Source of the DNA: an uncultured Corynebacterium sp.
GTDB lineage: Bacteria > Actinomycetota > Actinomycetes > Mycobacteriales > Mycobacteriaceae
DNA length: 35,954 bases
Reading direction: 5' to 3'
Assembly (NCBI GenBank): GCA_943914355.1
Contig: CALUBS010000023.1
Span: 1-35,954 of the forward strand
The position numbers and the translations under genes are program-made. The notes under the pieces are model-generated. The model had not been told where the DNA came from. It ran no database searches and was given only the letters and a program-made list of their open reading frames with translations. This document shows, one piece after another, positions 1 to 7,542 of the stretch; position 1 is the stretch's first letter, and each line of letters starts with the position of its first letter.

Positions 1-20
1 GGAGAACTTATTAAGAGGAC

Positions 21-584
21 TTAGGAACTCTTGCGGTTGCGGCGAGCGGCGAGCTCATCCAAGCCAACCACGTTGTCATCGGGCAATTCCTCGATGCGCT
101 CTGCGGGGAAGGACGTAATCGTGCCGGACAGTTCCTTCAAGATTCCCGGCACTGCGATGCCGAAGACACCCTGCCCGCCGGCGAGAAGGTCAATGACCTC
201 ATCATTGGAGCGGCACTCGTACACGGTAGTGCCATCAGAGACGAGGGTGAGCTCAGCCAAATCGTTAACGCCGCGGTCATGCAACGATTCCACGGCCAAA
301 CGGATATTCTGCAGGGAAATGCCGGTGTCGAGCAGGCGCTTGACAATCTTGAGGACCAAGACGTCCTTGAAAGAATAAAGGCGCTGTGAACCCGAGCCGC
401 GGGCGGTGCGAATGGAGGGGTTGACCAAGTTGGTGCGTGCCCAGTAGTCCAACTGGCGATAGGTGATGCCAGCAACCTGGCAGGCGATGGGCACGCGGTA
501 CCCCACTTCTTCGTCCGGTCCCACATCAAAGAGGGATTCTTGGACGTACTGGGACTCGGACTGAGTGTCCTCGGTGATGCTCAC
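21..584 (-). CDS. MerR-family transcriptional regulator (Rv1830-like)
   Basis: DNA-binding regulator of 187 residues. A winged-helix MerR domain lies at about residues 30-100 (YRVPIACQVAGITYRQLDYWAR, split here as a recognition helix ending in YWAR, then the wing with SGSQRLYSF). The C-terminal part has no recognisable ligand domain. A GTG start at 584 is chosen because GGAG lies seven bases upstream. The longer TTG start at 626 would overlap the -10 box of a good promoter at 626-654. It is the last gene of the MerR/DUF151/FtsR/OdhI neighbourhood, which matches Rv1827-Rv1830 in M. tuberculosis. The target genes are unknown. It is a paralogue of the FtsR-like protein upstream and should not be confused with it. 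Confidence 0.85.
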   Translation of the reverse strand: MSITEDTQSESQYVQESLFDVGPDEEVGYRVPIACQVAGITYRQLDYWARTNLVNPSIRTARGSGSQRLYSFKDVLVLKIVKRLLDTGISLQNIRLAVESLHDRGVNDLAELTLVSDGTTVYECRSNDEVIDLLAGGQGVFGIAVPGILKELSGTITSFPAERIEELPDDNVVGLDELAARRNRKSS

Positions 585-625
585 GTAATTACTCCAATGG
601 GGTTTGTTGGAAGCTCTAAAGATCA

Positions 626-654
626 ATTAAATGCCAAGCGCACACCCTCGTCAA
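626..654 (-). promoter_or_regulatory. Promoter of the MerR regulator gene
   Basis: Read on the minus strand, TTGACG (649-654) is followed after exactly 17 bases by TTTAAT (626-631). This is a good vegetative-type promoter, leaving a leader of about 35 bases before the GTG at 584. It decides the start codon of the gene, since the TTG alternative at 626 sits inside the -10 box. Confidence 0.6.
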
Positions 655-730
655 GCGGTGCTTGCTTAACCTTCGAGTACAACTTTAGACTTTAAAAACC
701 ACATTGTCACCATTAGTCACACGCGTGTCA

Positions 731-1324
731 TTAATTTCTTTCGTCTTCTTCCCCCGTGTGGAAATCGGATTCATCCATGCCAAGGCTGCGCATCATCTCT
801 TCGAAATCGGCATCGGCCTGCGCGTTTCCGGATGCAGAGGTGCTTTCCTCGGCGGAGGAGGCATCGCTGTCTTCCCGGTCCTGCGTGGGGGTAGGAAGCT
901 CGAGGTCGAAGTATTCCTTGATGTCGTCCTCGCTGGCGAAGACGGATACCTGCGCCAAGAGCGCAGATTCGGCAACGATGGGCACCTTAAAGTACTCGGC
1001 TACCGCCAAGGCATCGCTTACACGCGCATCAAAAACTTCACCTTGCGCGGTCTGAATATCCACCATGAAGGTGCCTTGATGGTGGTTGACAATCTCGATG
1101 GCGTCGACGCCACCTGCAGCCTCTAGAACCTCACAGAGAAGATCGTGGGTCGTGGGGCGGTTCGGGCGCTGGTCAGCAAAAACAGCGGCCAATTGGATTC
1201 CGTCTACGGCTGAAAGCCAGACGGGAATGAGGCGATTCTCTTCGGGCCACCGCAGCAGCGCGCAGACATCATCTTCTGGCCCAAGCTGGTGAATGCCGTG
1301 AAATTCAAGGGTTACATCACTCAT
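731..1324 (-). CDS. Bifunctional nuclease family protein (DUF151, Rv1829-like)
   Basis: Protein of 197 residues whose N-terminal ~130 residues form the DUF151/BFN fold: LLRWPEENRLIPVWL, then the conserved DLLCEVLEAAGG stretch and DARVSDALAVA near position 100-110. Plant and Thermotoga members bind or cleave nucleic acid; the role in Actinobacteria is not established. The last ~60 residues are acidic and probably disordered. The ATG at 1324 is preferred over the GTG at 1333 because a GGAGAG element lies eight bases upstream. It sits between the two MerR genes with short gaps, as in M. tuberculosis. Confidence 0.85.
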   Translation of the reverse strand: MSDVTLEFHGIHQLGPEDDVCALLRWPEENRLIPVWLSAVDGIQLAAVFADQRPNRPTTHDLLCEVLEAAGGVDAIEIVNHHQGTFMVDIQTAQGEVFDARVSDALAVAEYFKVPIVAESALLAQVSVFASEDDIKEYFDLELPTPTQDREDSDASSAEESTSASGNAQADADFEEMMRSLGMDESDFHTGEEDERN

Positions 1325-1362
1325 AGCTACCACTCTCCCACAAGGGAGGCTGCCATGGTGAG

Positions 1363-2109
1363 TTAGGCGTTAAATTCGTGGCGCAAATCCGTCTTTACCA
1401 GGGTGGCGTGCAAAGAAACTACTAGCGCCGTCATCTGCTGGGAGAGCTCTTCTGCCTGCTGGTGCGCGGTATCGGAATTCGAGTGCGCCACGGGGGCCGC
1501 AACCTGCGAAATCAAATCTGCTTGGCGGCGTGCGCTATTGCGCAGGGACTTCAGCTGGCTAGCGCTAAAGCCGAAGGCCTGCAACGCTACCGCGGCAGAA
1601 GCAATGGCCACGTCGTCGGTATTGAAAAATCCCGCGGCATCCGGCTTAATGAGCTTGTCCTTGATAAAGGTGGCAATATCCGCCTCGGATGCTCCGGCTT
1701 GCTCTGCTACCTCGGCATCGGTCAAGCGCGTTACCGCGGGTGCTTTGAACTGTTGCGGGGACAGCAAGGTCTCCGCATTGCCAGCAGAAACAATGGCGGT
1801 GACCTGGCCAGAATCCATCGCTTCCAGCTGCTCGCGGATAACCTTAAGCGGGGTGTAATTATCCCGCTGGGTGGTCAAGATATAGCGCAACCTATCCACG
1901 TCTTCCTGCGTGAACCGGCGGTAGCCGGAGGCAGTGCGCTGGGGAGAAATTAGCCCCTCTGACTCGAGGAAGCGGATTTTAGACACAGTGACATCAGGGA
2001 ACTGCTGATTCAGCGTTTCTAAGACCACGCCAATGGACATGGTCTTAGCCTTCTTCGTGTTCGGGCTTTTGCGGCGAGCTGATGCCGCCGCGGATTCTGC
2101 TGCGCTCAC
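1363..2109 (-). CDS. ftsR: FtsR-like MerR transcriptional regulator
   Basis: MerR-type regulator of 248 residues. The HTH domain lies at about 25-95 (IGVVLETLNQQFPDVTVSKI, then FLESEGLISPQRTASGYRRF). A C-terminal region of about 150 residues contains the second helical segment DAEVAEQAGASEADI. Its position directly downstream of odhI and its length match C. glutamicum FtsR (cg1631), reported to activate ftsZ, and M. tuberculosis Rv1828. The GTG start at 2109 is preceded by AAAGAG at nine bases. An internal ATG at residue 24 is possible, but the basic N-terminus before it looks genuine. A terminator after odhI separates the two transcripts at least in part. The name rests on synteny and family; ftsZ itself is outside the window. 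Confidence 0.82.
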   Translation of the reverse strand: MSAAESAAASARRKSPNTKKAKTMSIGVVLETLNQQFPDVTVSKIRFLESEGLISPQRTASGYRRFTQEDVDRLRYILTTQRDNYTPLKVIREQLEAMDSGQVTAIVSAGNAETLLSPQQFKAPAVTRLTDAEVAEQAGASEADIATFIKDKLIKPDAAGFFNTDDVAIASAAVALQAFGFSASQLKSLRNSARRQADLISQVAAPVAHSNSDTAHQQAEELSQQMTALVVSLHATLVKTDLRHEFNA

Positions 2110-2150
2110 TGTGTCTATCTCTTTAAAAGTGTCTCAGTAGTCGTTGGATA

Positions 2151-2215
2151 TAAAAAGGAGACTAAACCGCTTTAACCAAGTACGGCAAAACGGCTTGTCT
2201 GCTGCGGTTTTAGTC
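2151..2215 (-). terminator. Terminator of odhI
   Basis: On the minus strand GACTAAAACCGC (2204-2215, containing the odhI stop) pairs with GCGGTTTAGTC (2160-2170), with one bulged base, followed by TCCTTTTTAT. This has the form of an intrinsic terminator and would limit read-through from odhI into ftsR. Confidence 0.6.
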
Positions 2216-2644
2216 CTGCTTGGTGATGAAGACGAGGCGGAATTTACCGATCTGAATCTCATCTCCCACCTCGAGCACCTGCGAGTTACGCGGCTCGCGG
2301 TTGACGTAGGTGCCGTTCAGGGATCCCACGTCTACTACCTCGAATTGGCCGTCATCATTCTTGCGGAATTCAGCGTGGCGGCGGGAGACGGTGACATCAT
2401 CCAGGAAGATATCTGCCTCTGGGTGGCGCCCTGCCGTGGTGGTGTCCTGATCCAGCAGGAAGCGGGCACCGGCATTGGAGCCGCGCTTGACCACAAGCAA
2501 CGCCTGGCCGTCCTCCAAGTTTTCCGTACCTACCGCAGAGGTCTCGGTTCCCTTGGTGCCATTTTCCATTTCCTTGAGCAGGTCAGCGCGGAATACAGAG
2601 GTGGTCTCCACCTGTGGTTCCGGGGTTGCGGTGTTCTCGCTCAT
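2210..2644 (-). CDS. odhI: OdhI, FHA-domain inhibitor of 2-oxoglutarate dehydrogenase (GarA homologue)
   Basis: Phosphopeptide-binding regulator of 144 residues. The N-terminal ETTSVF motif carries the two threonines at positions 14 and 15 that PknG/PknA/PknB-type kinases phosphorylate. The FHA domain covers about 50-140, with GRHPEAD at 72-78, SRRH at 87-90 and SLNGT at 108-112. In C. glutamicum the unphosphorylated form binds OdhA and blocks 2-oxoglutarate dehydrogenase, directing 2-oxoglutarate to glutamate; phosphorylation releases it. All residues needed for that switch are present. The ATG at 2644 has GGAGG five bases upstream. A possible -10 TATTAT lies at 2683-2688, next to a GACTC-TACC-GAGTC dyad at 2691-2704. 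Confidence 0.96.
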   Translation of the reverse strand: MSENTATPEPQVETTSVFRADLLKEMENGTKGTETSAVGTENLEDGQALLVVKRGSNAGARFLLDQDTTTAGRHPEADIFLDDVTVSRRHAEFRKNDDGQFEVVDVGSLNGTYVNREPRNSQVLEVGDEIQIGKFRLVFITKQD

Positions 2645-2729
2645 TGTTACCTCCGGGGATTAGTTTTGAGTTACTTATACCAATAATAGCGACTCTACCG
2701 AGTCTTTGATCTCTCAGTGGTCAATTATT

Positions 2730-5021
2730 TCACCGGAAAATGTTTCCGATGCCGCTCAACACGGAATTTCCCTGCCCCGCAAGGGGGTTATCAGAGACCA
2801 TATAGGTCCACGTTGCGCTTGGACGGTTCAACCCAGAGTCTGCTAGGTGTGCCCCCTCGGCGTCAATAGGCACCTGCCTGAAGGTCTCTACGGCCTGATC
2901 TACCGCCCGCTGCGCCAAGTCCTTAAATTCGCGCACCGCGATGCGGTGATATTCGTCAATTGGGGTCTCGCGCGCGATGGCGCGCAGGTGAATGGATTCG
3001 CGCACATCATCGAGCAGCTCGAGGTGATCGGCCCAGCCCATGTCCAGGTGATACAGCATGATTTCGCGCGCTGCCTGGGTGCGCGCCGCCTCCGGGATAT
3101 CCGCAAGCTCGCTCGCCCGCTCTGGGGCGCGCTCGGCAAGTTCCTGCCACGCTTGGTCTGTATCCAATAGCGCTGCACGGCGCTTATCGATGATGATGCG
3201 CTGGTCCGCCAAGAGCTGGTTATACTTCCAGGTTTGCGCGTGAATTTCTAGCAATTGGCCCTCTGTTACCCGCTGACAATGGGCGACAAAGTCATGCACT
3301 CGTTTGGATTCGATGAGCCCGCTAGGGCCAGGTTGCGCGCTAACCTTTTCCCCAGCGCCGCCTTGTTGCACCACATCATCTTCCAAGGAGACGAAAAATA
3401 GCGCCAAGCCTGGGTCCCCTTGGCGCCCTGCACGCCCGCGCAGCTGGTTATCGAGCCGCGCCGTGCGGTGCCGGGAGGTGCCGATCACGGCAAGCCCGCC
3501 GCGCTCGGCCACCTCATCGTGGTCGGTCTCATCGGCGCCACCGAGCTTGATGTCGGTGCCGCGGCCGGCCATTTGTGTGGAGACGGTTACCCGCCCTACG
3601 TCGCCGGCTTCGGCGACAATCTGTGCCTCTTCGCGGTCATTTTTAGCGTTGAGCACGTTGACTTCGATATCGCGATCGCGCAGCGCCGCCGCCAGGTTTT
3701 CCGACTCCGCAACGTCCTGGGTTCCCACGAGCACTGGTTGACCAGCCTCGTGCAGGTGGGCAATTTCTTCGACGATGGCCGCTGACTTCTCCCCTATGGT
3801 GGCAAAAATGCGATCTTGTTCATCGAAGCGCTGCAGTGGCTTATTCCGATCGATAACGGAAACGTGCAGGTCATAAAATTGCCGCAGCTGGTCGGTGGCC
3901 TCTACCGCAGTACCCGTCATTCCACAGACCAGCGGGTACCGTCGCATGAGTTCTTGCAGGGTAATCGTATCGAGGATGCGTCCGCCCTCAGAGACTTCCA
4001 GGCCCTCTTTGGCCTCTACCGCTGCCTGCAGCCCGTCGGGCCAGCGTTGCAGATCGGCGACGCGACCACGGGAGGCATCGATAAGCTGCAGCTTGCCGTC
4101 CACCACGATGTAGTGAATATCGCGTATCAACAGCGCCTTTGCGTGCAGCGCCAAGTTGACCTTGACGAGGACGGTGCCGATATTGTCCTCGGAATAAAGG
4201 GAATCGATGCCGAGCTCTCGCTCTACGCGGGCTGCGCCGACATCGGTAAGCTGCACCGTGCGCCCGTCATCTGAGATGACGTACTCGTGGTTCTCTCGGA
4301 GGCGGGAGACCACATTGGTAATTTGCCCCGTGGGAGCTTCACCGGGGCGATTTCCTGCCAGAATCAGGGGCACGAGGGCCTCATCCACTAGGACGGAATC
4401 GGCCTCGTCCACCAAGGCGACATCGCCAGGAGCCTGCACCGTCTGTGCGCGTTTGGTGATCTGATTATCGCGCAGCAGGTCAAAGCCCAATTCATTGACG
4501 GGGGCATAAATAATATTCTGCGCATAGGCCGCGCGCCGCTCGTCCGCGCTCATGCCTTCTGTCACGGAGGCTACCTGCAGCCCAAAAAATTCCACGACGG
4601 GCCGCATCCATTCGGCATCGCGGCTGGCCAAATAGTCATTGACCGTCACAACGTGAACGCGCTTTCCGGTCAGCGCGAAACCCGTTGCGGCCATCGCGCC
4701 AACGAGCGTTTTGCCCTCACCGGTGGCCATTTGAATGACATCGCCGGTAAGCAGGCGCAGTACCGCCTGTGATTGCACGGTAAACGGGTGCAAACCCAGG
4801 GTGCGTTCGCACGCGACGGCCAATGCGCCCAGGAATTGCGCCTTGTCAGCGACCTCGCCGCCGCGCACCGCATCGCGGGCGGCTTGGGCCACGGCAGCAT
4901 CGTCGCTCTGTGCGAGTTTCTCCGCGGCGGAGCGAGCTTCATCCACGATGGCCTTGGATTTCTTATCGTTTCGCTCGCTTTGCGAGCCCATCGCTTTCCA
5001 GAACCAATCGAATGCTCCCAC
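2730..5021 (-). CDS. secA2: Accessory Sec translocase ATPase SecA2
   Basis: Preprotein translocase ATPase of 763 residues. Motifs seen: Walker A GEGKT at 101-105, the DEAD-type LVDEADSVLVDEA, VCGMTGTA, VSTQMAGRGTDIKL and QLRGRAGRQGDPG. It is shorter than housekeeping SecA (usually 830-950 residues) and ends without the cysteine-rich zinc-binding tail. Together with its place upstream of odhI, this marks it as SecA2, which works alongside SecA1 and SecYEG for a subset of exported proteins and is reported to be essential in C. glutamicum. The GTG start at 5021 has a strong AAGGAGG seven bases upstream. The gene diverges from the hydrolase gene across an 87-base gap. Confidence 0.94.
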   Translation of the reverse strand: MGAFDWFWKAMGSQSERNDKKSKAIVDEARSAAEKLAQSDDAAVAQAARDAVRGGEVADKAQFLGALAVACERTLGLHPFTVQSQAVLRLLTGDVIQMATGEGKTLVGAMAATGFALTGKRVHVVTVNDYLASRDAEWMRPVVEFFGLQVASVTEGMSADERRAAYAQNIIYAPVNELGFDLLRDNQITKRAQTVQAPGDVALVDEADSVLVDEALVPLILAGNRPGEAPTGQITNVVSRLRENHEYVISDDGRTVQLTDVGAARVERELGIDSLYSEDNIGTVLVKVNLALHAKALLIRDIHYIVVDGKLQLIDASRGRVADLQRWPDGLQAAVEAKEGLEVSEGGRILDTITLQELMRRYPLVCGMTGTAVEATDQLRQFYDLHVSVIDRNKPLQRFDEQDRIFATIGEKSAAIVEEIAHLHEAGQPVLVGTQDVAESENLAAALRDRDIEVNVLNAKNDREEAQIVAEAGDVGRVTVSTQMAGRGTDIKLGGADETDHDEVAERGGLAVIGTSRHRTARLDNQLRGRAGRQGDPGLALFFVSLEDDVVQQGGAGEKVSAQPGPSGLIESKRVHDFVAHCQRVTEGQLLEIHAQTWKYNQLLADQRIIIDKRRAALLDTDQAWQELAERAPERASELADIPEAARTQAAREIMLYHLDMGWADHLELLDDVRESIHLRAIARETPIDEYHRIAVREFKDLAQRAVDQAVETFRQVPIDAEGAHLADSGLNRPSATWTYMVSDNPLAGQGNSVLSGIGNIFR

Positions 5022-5108
5022 GACAATTCCTCCTTTAGGGGCTGGCTGCCTACGACTCTAGTCAACCTCATCTGGCTTGGAACTTATGGGGCCGTTATTG
5101 TAGGTGCC

Positions 5109-6269
5109 ATGCAATCCGTCAATGTTAAGCTGCCGTCCAGCCGAGGAACCGAGATGGCAGGAACCATCGACTTTCCTGATGCTCCACCTCTCGCCTTCGC
5201 CGTCTTCGCGCATTGCTTTGCCGGCTCGCGCCATACCCCTGGCGCGGCCCGCACCTCGAAGCAATTAACGGAATTCGGCATCGCCACGCTGCGCTTTGAT
5301 TTCCCCGGTTTGGGGCAATCAGAAGGCGAGTTTGCGGACACTACGTTTAACCAGAATGTCGACGATATCCGCGCCGCAGCGGACTGGCTAGAAGAACATT
5401 ATTCCGCACCGCAGATGCTCATTGGCCACTCCCTGGGCGGTGCGGCGGTGCTCAAGGCCGCCACGGCAATGAAAAAGATTCGGGCCGTTGCCACCATCGG
5501 CGCCCCCTTCGATCCGGCGCACTCCGTGCTGCACTACGCGGATAAGATCGGCGAGGTAGACGCTAATGGCGAGGTCGAGGTCGTCCTAGGCGGCAGGGCG
5601 CTGACCATTTCGCGTAAATTCCTAGAGGATTTGGCAGAAACCAACCCAGAGGAATACCTGCCGCGGTTGCGCAAGCCACTCTTGTCCCTGCATTCTCCCA
5701 TCGACCAAACGGTGGGCATCGACAATGCGCAAAATATTTTCCGCATGACCCGCTATCCCAAGTCCCTCGTCTCGTTGGATAAGGCCGATCACCTGCTGAC
5801 GAAACAGGGTACGGCGGCCCGCGCCGCTGATCTCATCGGTGCATGGTCGCGGCAGTTTATCGTCCCCGACTATGAACCCGAGGAAGTGGGTACGGATGCC
5901 GCCGTTGCCAGCCCTGCTATCGGCACCAAATTCGGTGTCGTGGTGCGCCACAATGATCATTCCGTTACCGCGGACCGGACCAAAAAGGAAGGCGGCAAGG
6001 GCAAGGGCTTTACCGCAACCGGCCTGCTCATGTCGGCCTTGGCAGCTGCCTCCACCCAGGCCATCAAGGAAGCCGGCAAGAAGCTTGCGCTTGACGATGT
6101 CCACGTGACCATCACCCAGACCGGTTCCACCTCTTTCGAGCGCCGCATCGAACTAAAAGGCTCCTTGGACGATTCCGAGGTCGATGCACTGCGCGTAGCC
6201 GCGCGCGATACCGACATCGAGCGCATGGCCGCCGGCGCCACCATCACCGATATCGTGGACGCCAACTAA
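5109..6269 (+). CDS. Alpha/beta hydrolase fused to an OsmC-like domain
   Basis: Two-domain protein of 386 residues. Residues 1-255 are an alpha/beta hydrolase with the nucleophile elbow GHSLG (Ser108), Asp199 in SPIDQTVG and His228 in KADHLLT, a complete triad. Residues ~270-386 are OsmC-like (GFTATGLLMSALAAAS, then RRIELKGSLDD). The two cysteines typical of OsmC/Ohr peroxidases are replaced: ALGAC by ALAAAS and CPVH by DTDIE. Such fusions are known as bifunctional hydrolase/OsmC proteins, but the substrate is unknown. The ATG at 5109 is chosen because in-frame starts further upstream lie inside secA2; its ribosome site is weak. It overlaps the next gene by one base (TAATG). Confidence 0.85.
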   Translation: MQSVNVKLPSSRGTEMAGTIDFPDAPPLAFAVFAHCFAGSRHTPGAARTSKQLTEFGIATLRFDFPGLGQSEGEFADTTFNQNVDDIRAAADWLEEHYSAPQMLIGHSLGGAAVLKAATAMKKIRAVATIGAPFDPAHSVLHYADKIGEVDANGEVEVVLGGRALTISRKFLEDLAETNPEEYLPRLRKPLLSLHSPIDQTVGIDNAQNIFRMTRYPKSLVSLDKADHLLTKQGTAARAADLIGAWSRQFIVPDYEPEEVGTDAAVASPAIGTKFGVVVRHNDHSVTADRTKKEGGKGKGFTATGLLMSALAAASTQAIKEAGKKLALDDVHVTITQTGSTSFERRIELKGSLDDSEVDALRVAARDTDIERMAAGATITDIVDAN

Positions 6270-6667
6270 TGGTGGCCCTCAATCCCATCGCCGATTCCCA
6301 CCGCTGCCCTTGCACGAGCGGGCTGAGCTTTGGCGAATGCTGCGGCAAGTACCACGCTGGTGCCAAAGCTCCCACGGCGGAGGCCCTCATGCGGTCACGC
6401 TTTAGCGCCTTCGTCAGCGGCGATGAGGACTACCTCCTGCGCACCTGGGATCCGGTGACTCGGCCGAGCTCATTGGACTTGGCCGACTCCCCCGTCCGTT
6501 TCTACCGCCTCGATATCCTCGATACCGAGCGCGGTGGCCTTGTAGACGATGAAGGCATCGTGGAATTTGAGGCCTTCTACAAGGGCGAGGCAGTGGGCTC
6601 CCAGCGGGAGCGATCGTCTTTCCGGCGCCTTAATGGCGCATGGGTCTATTCCACCGGCGAGCTTTAA
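6269..6667 (+). CDS. YchJ-family SEC-C motif protein (UPF0225)
   Basis: Small protein of 132 residues. The N-terminal SEC-C metal-binding motif is present with Cys13, Cys15, Cys24, Cys25 and His29 (CPCTSG then ECCGKYH). The rest is a SnoaL/NTF2-like alpha+beta domain (ALMRSRFSAFVSGDEDYLLRTW and EFEAFYKG), which together define the YchJ family. The function is not established. It starts within the stop codon of the hydrolase gene, so the two are very likely translated together. Confidence 0.88.
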   Translation: MVALNPIADSHRCPCTSGLSFGECCGKYHAGAKAPTAEALMRSRFSAFVSGDEDYLLRTWDPVTRPSSLDLADSPVRFYRLDILDTERGGLVDDEGIVEFEAFYKGEAVGSQRERSSFRRLNGAWVYSTGEL

Positions 6668-6686
6668 TGCAGGTCACGGCCTAGAT

Positions 6687-6715
6687 TTCACTGTGGAATT
6701 ATCCTGATGTAATCT
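6687..6715 (+). promoter_or_regulatory. Likely promoter of tRNA-Pro
   Basis: TTCACT at 6687-6692 and TAATCT at 6710-6715 are separated by 17 bases. Transcription would begin around 6722, about 20 bases before the mature tRNA. Confidence 0.4.
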
Positions 6716-6743
6716 AGGGCAGTCGCAACAAATAATGCGACGC

Positions 6744-6817
6744 CGGGCTATGGCGCAGTTTGGTAGCGCACTACACTGGGGGTGTAGGGGTCGCAGGTTC
6801 AAATCCTGTTAGCCCGA
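6744..6817 (+). tRNA. tRNA-Pro (GGG anticodon)
   Basis: Complete cloverleaf of 74 bases. The acceptor stem is CGGGCTA/TAGCCCG with discriminator A. The D arm is GCGC-AGTTTGGTA-GCGC. The anticodon arm is CTACA-CTGGGGG-TGTAG, giving anticodon GGG. The T arm is GCAGG-TTCAAAT-CCTGT with one G-U pair. The CCA end is not encoded (ACAA follows). A strong hairpin follows directly. Confidence 0.95.
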
Positions 6818-6823
6818 CAAATT

Positions 6824-6864
6824 ATCCCACGGCTATGGAGTAACTCCTCGGCCGTGGGATTTTC
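6824..6864 (+). terminator. Terminator after tRNA-Pro
   Basis: A perfect ten-base stem, ATCCCACGGC (6824-6833) with GCCGTGGGAT (6851-6860), followed by TTTCT. It ends the tRNA transcript. It may also serve the convergent cadmium permease gene, although the T-run on that side is poor. Confidence 0.8.
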
Positions 6865-6876
6865 TGTATGCCTCGT

Positions 6877-7446
6877 CTACACCGCAAATAGAATGGCAAG
6901 GCCTAATAGGATAAGCACCGTGGGAAATAACACGCTCTCCCACTTTTCTAGTGCTTCTGCTACGGCTGGCCGTGTGGCCACGAACTTCGCTACCGCTACA
7001 AGGCCGGCGACCAAAACGAGGAATACGATGCAGTACACCGCGATGTCTGAGGGCGAAGACGTGGTAAATACCGGCAGGTACACTCCGATATTATCGCCGC
7101 CATTGGCAAAGGTGACCCCGGCTACCGCAGCGACGCTGAGTTTCTTTCCAGAAACGTCATCGTCCTCTTCCCCGCGAAAGGCCTCCCAGGCTGCCCAGAG
7201 ACCAATGGCCAAGGGAATAAGCCCGAAAAAGCGTATCCAGTCTTCCGGAAGAATAGCGCTAAGTCCCAGGCCAAGTGCTACAGAGACCGCGAGGATCCCT
7301 AAAAATCCCAGATATTGCCCCAAAAGAATGGCTTTGGTCGTGCCCTTCCTGCCCGCGCCACGGGCAAAGAACAGCGAGAGAACAACGATATCGTCGATAT
7401 TGGTGACGATAAATAAGACGATTGCGGATGCGAGAGTAGTAATCAC
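6877..7446 (-). CDS. CadD-family cadmium resistance permease
   Basis: Integral membrane protein of 189 residues, with about five or six hydrophobic segments. The hallmark motifs of CadD/LysE-related cadmium transporters are present: NIDD near residues 16-19 and the internally repeated ANGGDNIGVYLP about 110-121. CadD proteins confer cadmium resistance at the cytoplasmic membrane, by efflux or sequestration. An acidic loop EEDDD lies before the second half. The start is a GTG at 7446 without a clear ribosome site, so the message may be leaderless or the start uncertain. No CadC/ArsR regulator is adjacent. It lies beside a tRNA gene and opposite an ABC/two-component operon, which suggests an acquired gene. 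Confidence 0.85.
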   Translation of the reverse strand: MITTLASAIVLFIVTNIDDIVVLSLFFARGAGRKGTTKAILLGQYLGFLGILAVSVALGLGLSAILPEDWIRFFGLIPLAIGLWAAWEAFRGEEDDDVSGKKLSVAAVAGVTFANGGDNIGVYLPVFTTSSPSDIAVYCIVFLVLVAGLVAVAKFVATRPAVAEALEKWESVLFPTVLILLGLAILFAV

Positions 7447-7470
7447 ATAATCAGCTTAACGTATCCACCG

Positions 7471-7484
7471 ATGACAATTGTCAT
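7471..7484. promoter_or_regulatory. Perfect 14-base palindrome, possible operator
   Basis: ATGACAATTGTCAT is a perfect dyad in the 87-base space between the divergently transcribed cadmium permease and ABC transporter genes. It could bind a homodimeric regulator acting on one or both promoters. No matching regulator is evident nearby other than the NarL-type response regulator encoded downstream. Confidence 0.4.
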
Positions 7485-7542
7485 GGAAACTTCGTGACAC
7501 GACCCCTGCTATTAAAAGCGCAAACGTAGTTAAGTGCAAGAC

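Noticed and set aside
4773..5108. Upstream extension of the alpha/beta hydrolase reading frame by 112 residues
   Set aside because: It lies antisense inside secA2 and encodes no family-like sequence; the hydrolase fold begins just after the ATG at 5109.
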